NCBI GenBank assembly: GCA_030596395.1
Contig: JAUVKF010000039.1
Span: forward strand, 1-33,966
Length of the DNA stretch: 33,966 bases
Reading direction: 5' to 3'
DNA from: Chlorobiota bacterium
GTDB lineage: Bacteria > Bacteroidota > Bacteroidia > Bacteroidales > F082
Part shown: positions 33,401 through 33,966 of the stretch, piece by piece
Layout: each line of letters starts with the position of its first letter
How positions within the stretch are numbered: position 1 is the first letter of the stretch
Position numbers and translations under genes: made by a program
The notes under the pieces: generated by a model
Told to the model about the DNA's origin: nothing
The model's input: the letters and a program-made list of their open reading frames with translations, nothing else
Databases searched by the model: none

Positions 33401-33642
33401 ACTTCCTTAATTCCTGCAATACCCCTTAATGCTTCTTCAATCCTGACAGTGATTCCTTCTTCCATTTCTTTTGGGGATGCACCGGGATAAAATACCGAGA
33501 TGTTGATGTACTTTTCGGATCGTTCAGGAAAAAAAGACCTGTTGATCGAGAAAAAACTAATTATCCCGATACCCAGAATGATAAAAAGAATGACATTGGC
33601 ATAAAAAGGGTACTTGATGAAAATTGATATTAGTTTTCTCAT
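30409..33642 (-). CDS. RND efflux transporter, inner-membrane permease (AcrB-like)
   Basis: Proton-driven pump exporting small molecules through the TolC duct. The 1077 residues have the RND layout of TM1 (YPFYANVILFIILGIGIISF), a large periplasmic loop, a TM2-6 bundle, and then the repeat of this arrangement. The paired Asp of TM4 are in ILVDDGIVIAENIYTH. In TM10 the position of the usual Lys reads VIINDAVVFLSKYN, a variant common in non-HAE1 RND pumps. PASFGAMFILG and the GTLEVMPAVLTSVTTTIVIF segment are typical. It lies between the fusion-protein gene (2 bases upstream) and the TolC gene. Substrate (drug, bile, lipid or metal) cannot be told; no CusA-type metal residues were noticed. Confidence 0.93.
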   Translation of the reverse strand: MRKLISIFIKYPFYANVILFIILGIGIISFFSINRSFFPERSEKYINISVFYPGASPKEMEEGITVRIEEALRGIAGIKEVNSTSSENFTAVQVEITGQDDINETLMEVKNSVDGITSFPVDAEKPIVNKQRSSTFAIFMGLSGDADLLTLKEYANEIEYDLYTSGIISQITFGGFPDLEISVEISEENLRRYKLTFDEVSRAIAQNNQDISGGQIRSDEEEIMIRSRYRTVKPEELEQIIIRGNPDGSYLTIGDVGTVNIQFADVASTLLMNKKPSISVQIFKLPEEDLAAISDYCNNYADRWNETHEDAKLFVTYDFLELLGARLNLLYKNGGIGLLLIFITLGLFLSLRLSLWVAIGIPASFGAMFILGSFYGLTVNMISLFGMILVIGILVDDGIVIAENIYTHFQKGKSPRRAALEGTLEVMPAVLTSVTTTIVIFSALFFIKGRMEFMYEMAFVVVFALAFSLLEAFFVLPAHLGSSWVLRRNVRQNTGKKIRDFLDKVLDFMRNNIYGNTLKFVIKWKYIFIFSPIFLIMITAGLFKGELIKATFFPSIPFDQFTVDLAFKPGDGEAQTIESLKRIDNMIWEVNDELMEKLGDTTNFVNYTFVSTGSAFSGTERGSHAGNIFVILRDLENSGTSSYDIVKRVQKKVGEMPEAEKLTIQGRATFGTPISVSLLGKDEEVLNHAKEDLIQSLKQIEDLNNIADINPAGMREVQLKLKPLAYFLGFSQASLTAQIRQGFFGGQAQRLQHGKDELRVWVRYPKSDRINLGQLETMRIKTPAGEYPLSELASYDINRGPVSIKHYNSAREIRIDANVVSYDTPIVPIQEKIETEIVPELLARYPGIDVAYLGQKKDSDETMQQIKKFFLPAFLLMFLIIILHFKSVAQGMMIVSMIPLAWLGAIWGHGVEGVPVSLLSVWGMLALSGVIINDAVVFLSKYNSLLIEGMKVKEAVFATGMARFRAIVLTTITTSVGLYPIIFERSFQAQFLVPMAVALAYGVFVGTAFILIFLPLVILFLNDMKRYSKYVYNRINLWVLQGDPKREVPPKIVARLSRVPSRESVEIAIIHSKRTID

Positions 33643-33644
33643 AA

Positions 33645-33966
33645 CTAGTTCAGAATTTCAGCGTTAAATCCTTCTTTGGCATTTACGAGTGGTTCAACCA
33701 CAACATCAGCCCCTTCCACTAAACCCGTAATTAAAACCGTGGTTCCGTCTGATTTTAATACTTCCACTTTATGCGCTTTTAACTTGCCTCCTTCAACCGT
33801 AAAAACCCTATCTTTATTAAAAACAGCATTTCTGGGTATTACCATTGAGCCTTCCAATGTTTTGGATGCAAATTCGGCCCTCAGGTATTGGCCCGGGAAT
33901 AATGCTTTGTTCTTCTCTGGTGACAGTGCTACATATATTGTAATGGCTTGTGAGCTGGGATCCATA
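33645..33966 (-). CDS. RND membrane fusion protein (HlyD/MFP), C-terminal part cut by right edge
   Basis: Periplasmic adaptor that links the RND pump to the TolC duct. About 107 C-terminal residues are in the window and the start lies beyond base 33966. It shows the final beta-barrel and membrane-proximal domain: SPEKNKALFPGQYLRAEF (the GMxV/GQYL block), MVIPRNAVFNKDRVFTVEGG and VLITGLVEGADVVVEPL. Its stop is two bases from the RND start, so the three genes form one operon in MFP-RND-OMF order. The frame is open to the edge. Confidence 0.9.
   Translation of the reverse strand, partial: MDPSSQAITIYVALSPEKNKALFPGQYLRAEFASKTLEGSMVIPRNAVFNKDRVFTVEGGKLKAHKVEVLKSDGTTVLITGLVEGADVVVEPLVNAKEGFNAEILN

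Noticed and set aside
1-33966. tRNA, rRNA, riboswitch or prophage signals in the gaps.
   Set aside because: No gap exceeds about 250 bases, and no cloverleaf, conserved aptamer or phage gene was recognisable by eye.

Overview
This 34 kb window comes from the chromosome of a Bacteroidota bacterium, closer to the Marinilabiliales, Cytophagia or Flavobacteriia than to Bacteroides. Three things support this. First, promoter-like sites are of the TTTG ~20 bp TAnnTTTG type, and Shine-Dalgarno signals are largely absent. Second, ribosomal protein L32 is the cysteine-poor form. Third, the protein families are typical of the phylum: DUF4270 lipoprotein, GT5-only glycogen synthase, GxxExxY protein, and secreted leucine-rich-repeat proteins. 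No rRNA, tRNA, CRISPR array or intact transposase is visible.

Layout: 1-5.3 kb holds glmS (cut by the left edge), a DUF4270 lipoprotein overlapping a short glycogen synthase, proline dehydrogenase, and the DUF177-rpmF pair ending in a clear terminator. 5.4-14.1 kb holds fabH, histidinol-phosphatase, folA coupled to a U32 (TrhP-like) protein, alkaline phosphatase, a solitary AAA ATPase and aspS. 14.1-18.3 kb holds a conserved hypothetical gene split by one stop codon, then an operon of gluconate-2-dehydrogenase subunit 3-like, GMC oxidoreductase and Old Yellow Enzyme-like genes. 18.3-22.7 kb holds a MITE-like palindromic element, a GME-fold (DUF6873-like) gene, a DUF1295 membrane protein, a heavily decayed metallophosphoesterase, a GlsB-type membrane protein, a flavin reductase-like protein and a radical SAM protein. 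22.8-27.8 kb is a cassette of four exported proteins, ending in an 885-residue LRR protein built from three repeated modules. 27.9-34 kb holds a low-molecular-weight phosphatase, a GxxExxY (PD-(D/E)XK) gene killed by one stop codon and bracketed by palindromic repeats, and a TolC/RND/membrane-fusion efflux operon cut by the right edge.

Most genes are housekeeping, but the gaps hold many small repeats and gene relics. There are four broken genes: two with a single in-frame TAA, one with a large deletion plus two frameshifts, and one ~45-codon fragment. There are at least four kinds of small repeat: heptanucleotide tandem arrays at 6461 and 22682, a GACCTTCCAG-type palindrome, TTGGTGTCGACACCAA-type palindromes, and the 28.4-29.1 kb palindromes. 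The best candidates for undescribed biology are the GxxExxY/palindrome unit, which is arranged like a REP element with its partner gene, and the modular secreted LRR cassette. All functional statements come from motif reading; no database search was run.
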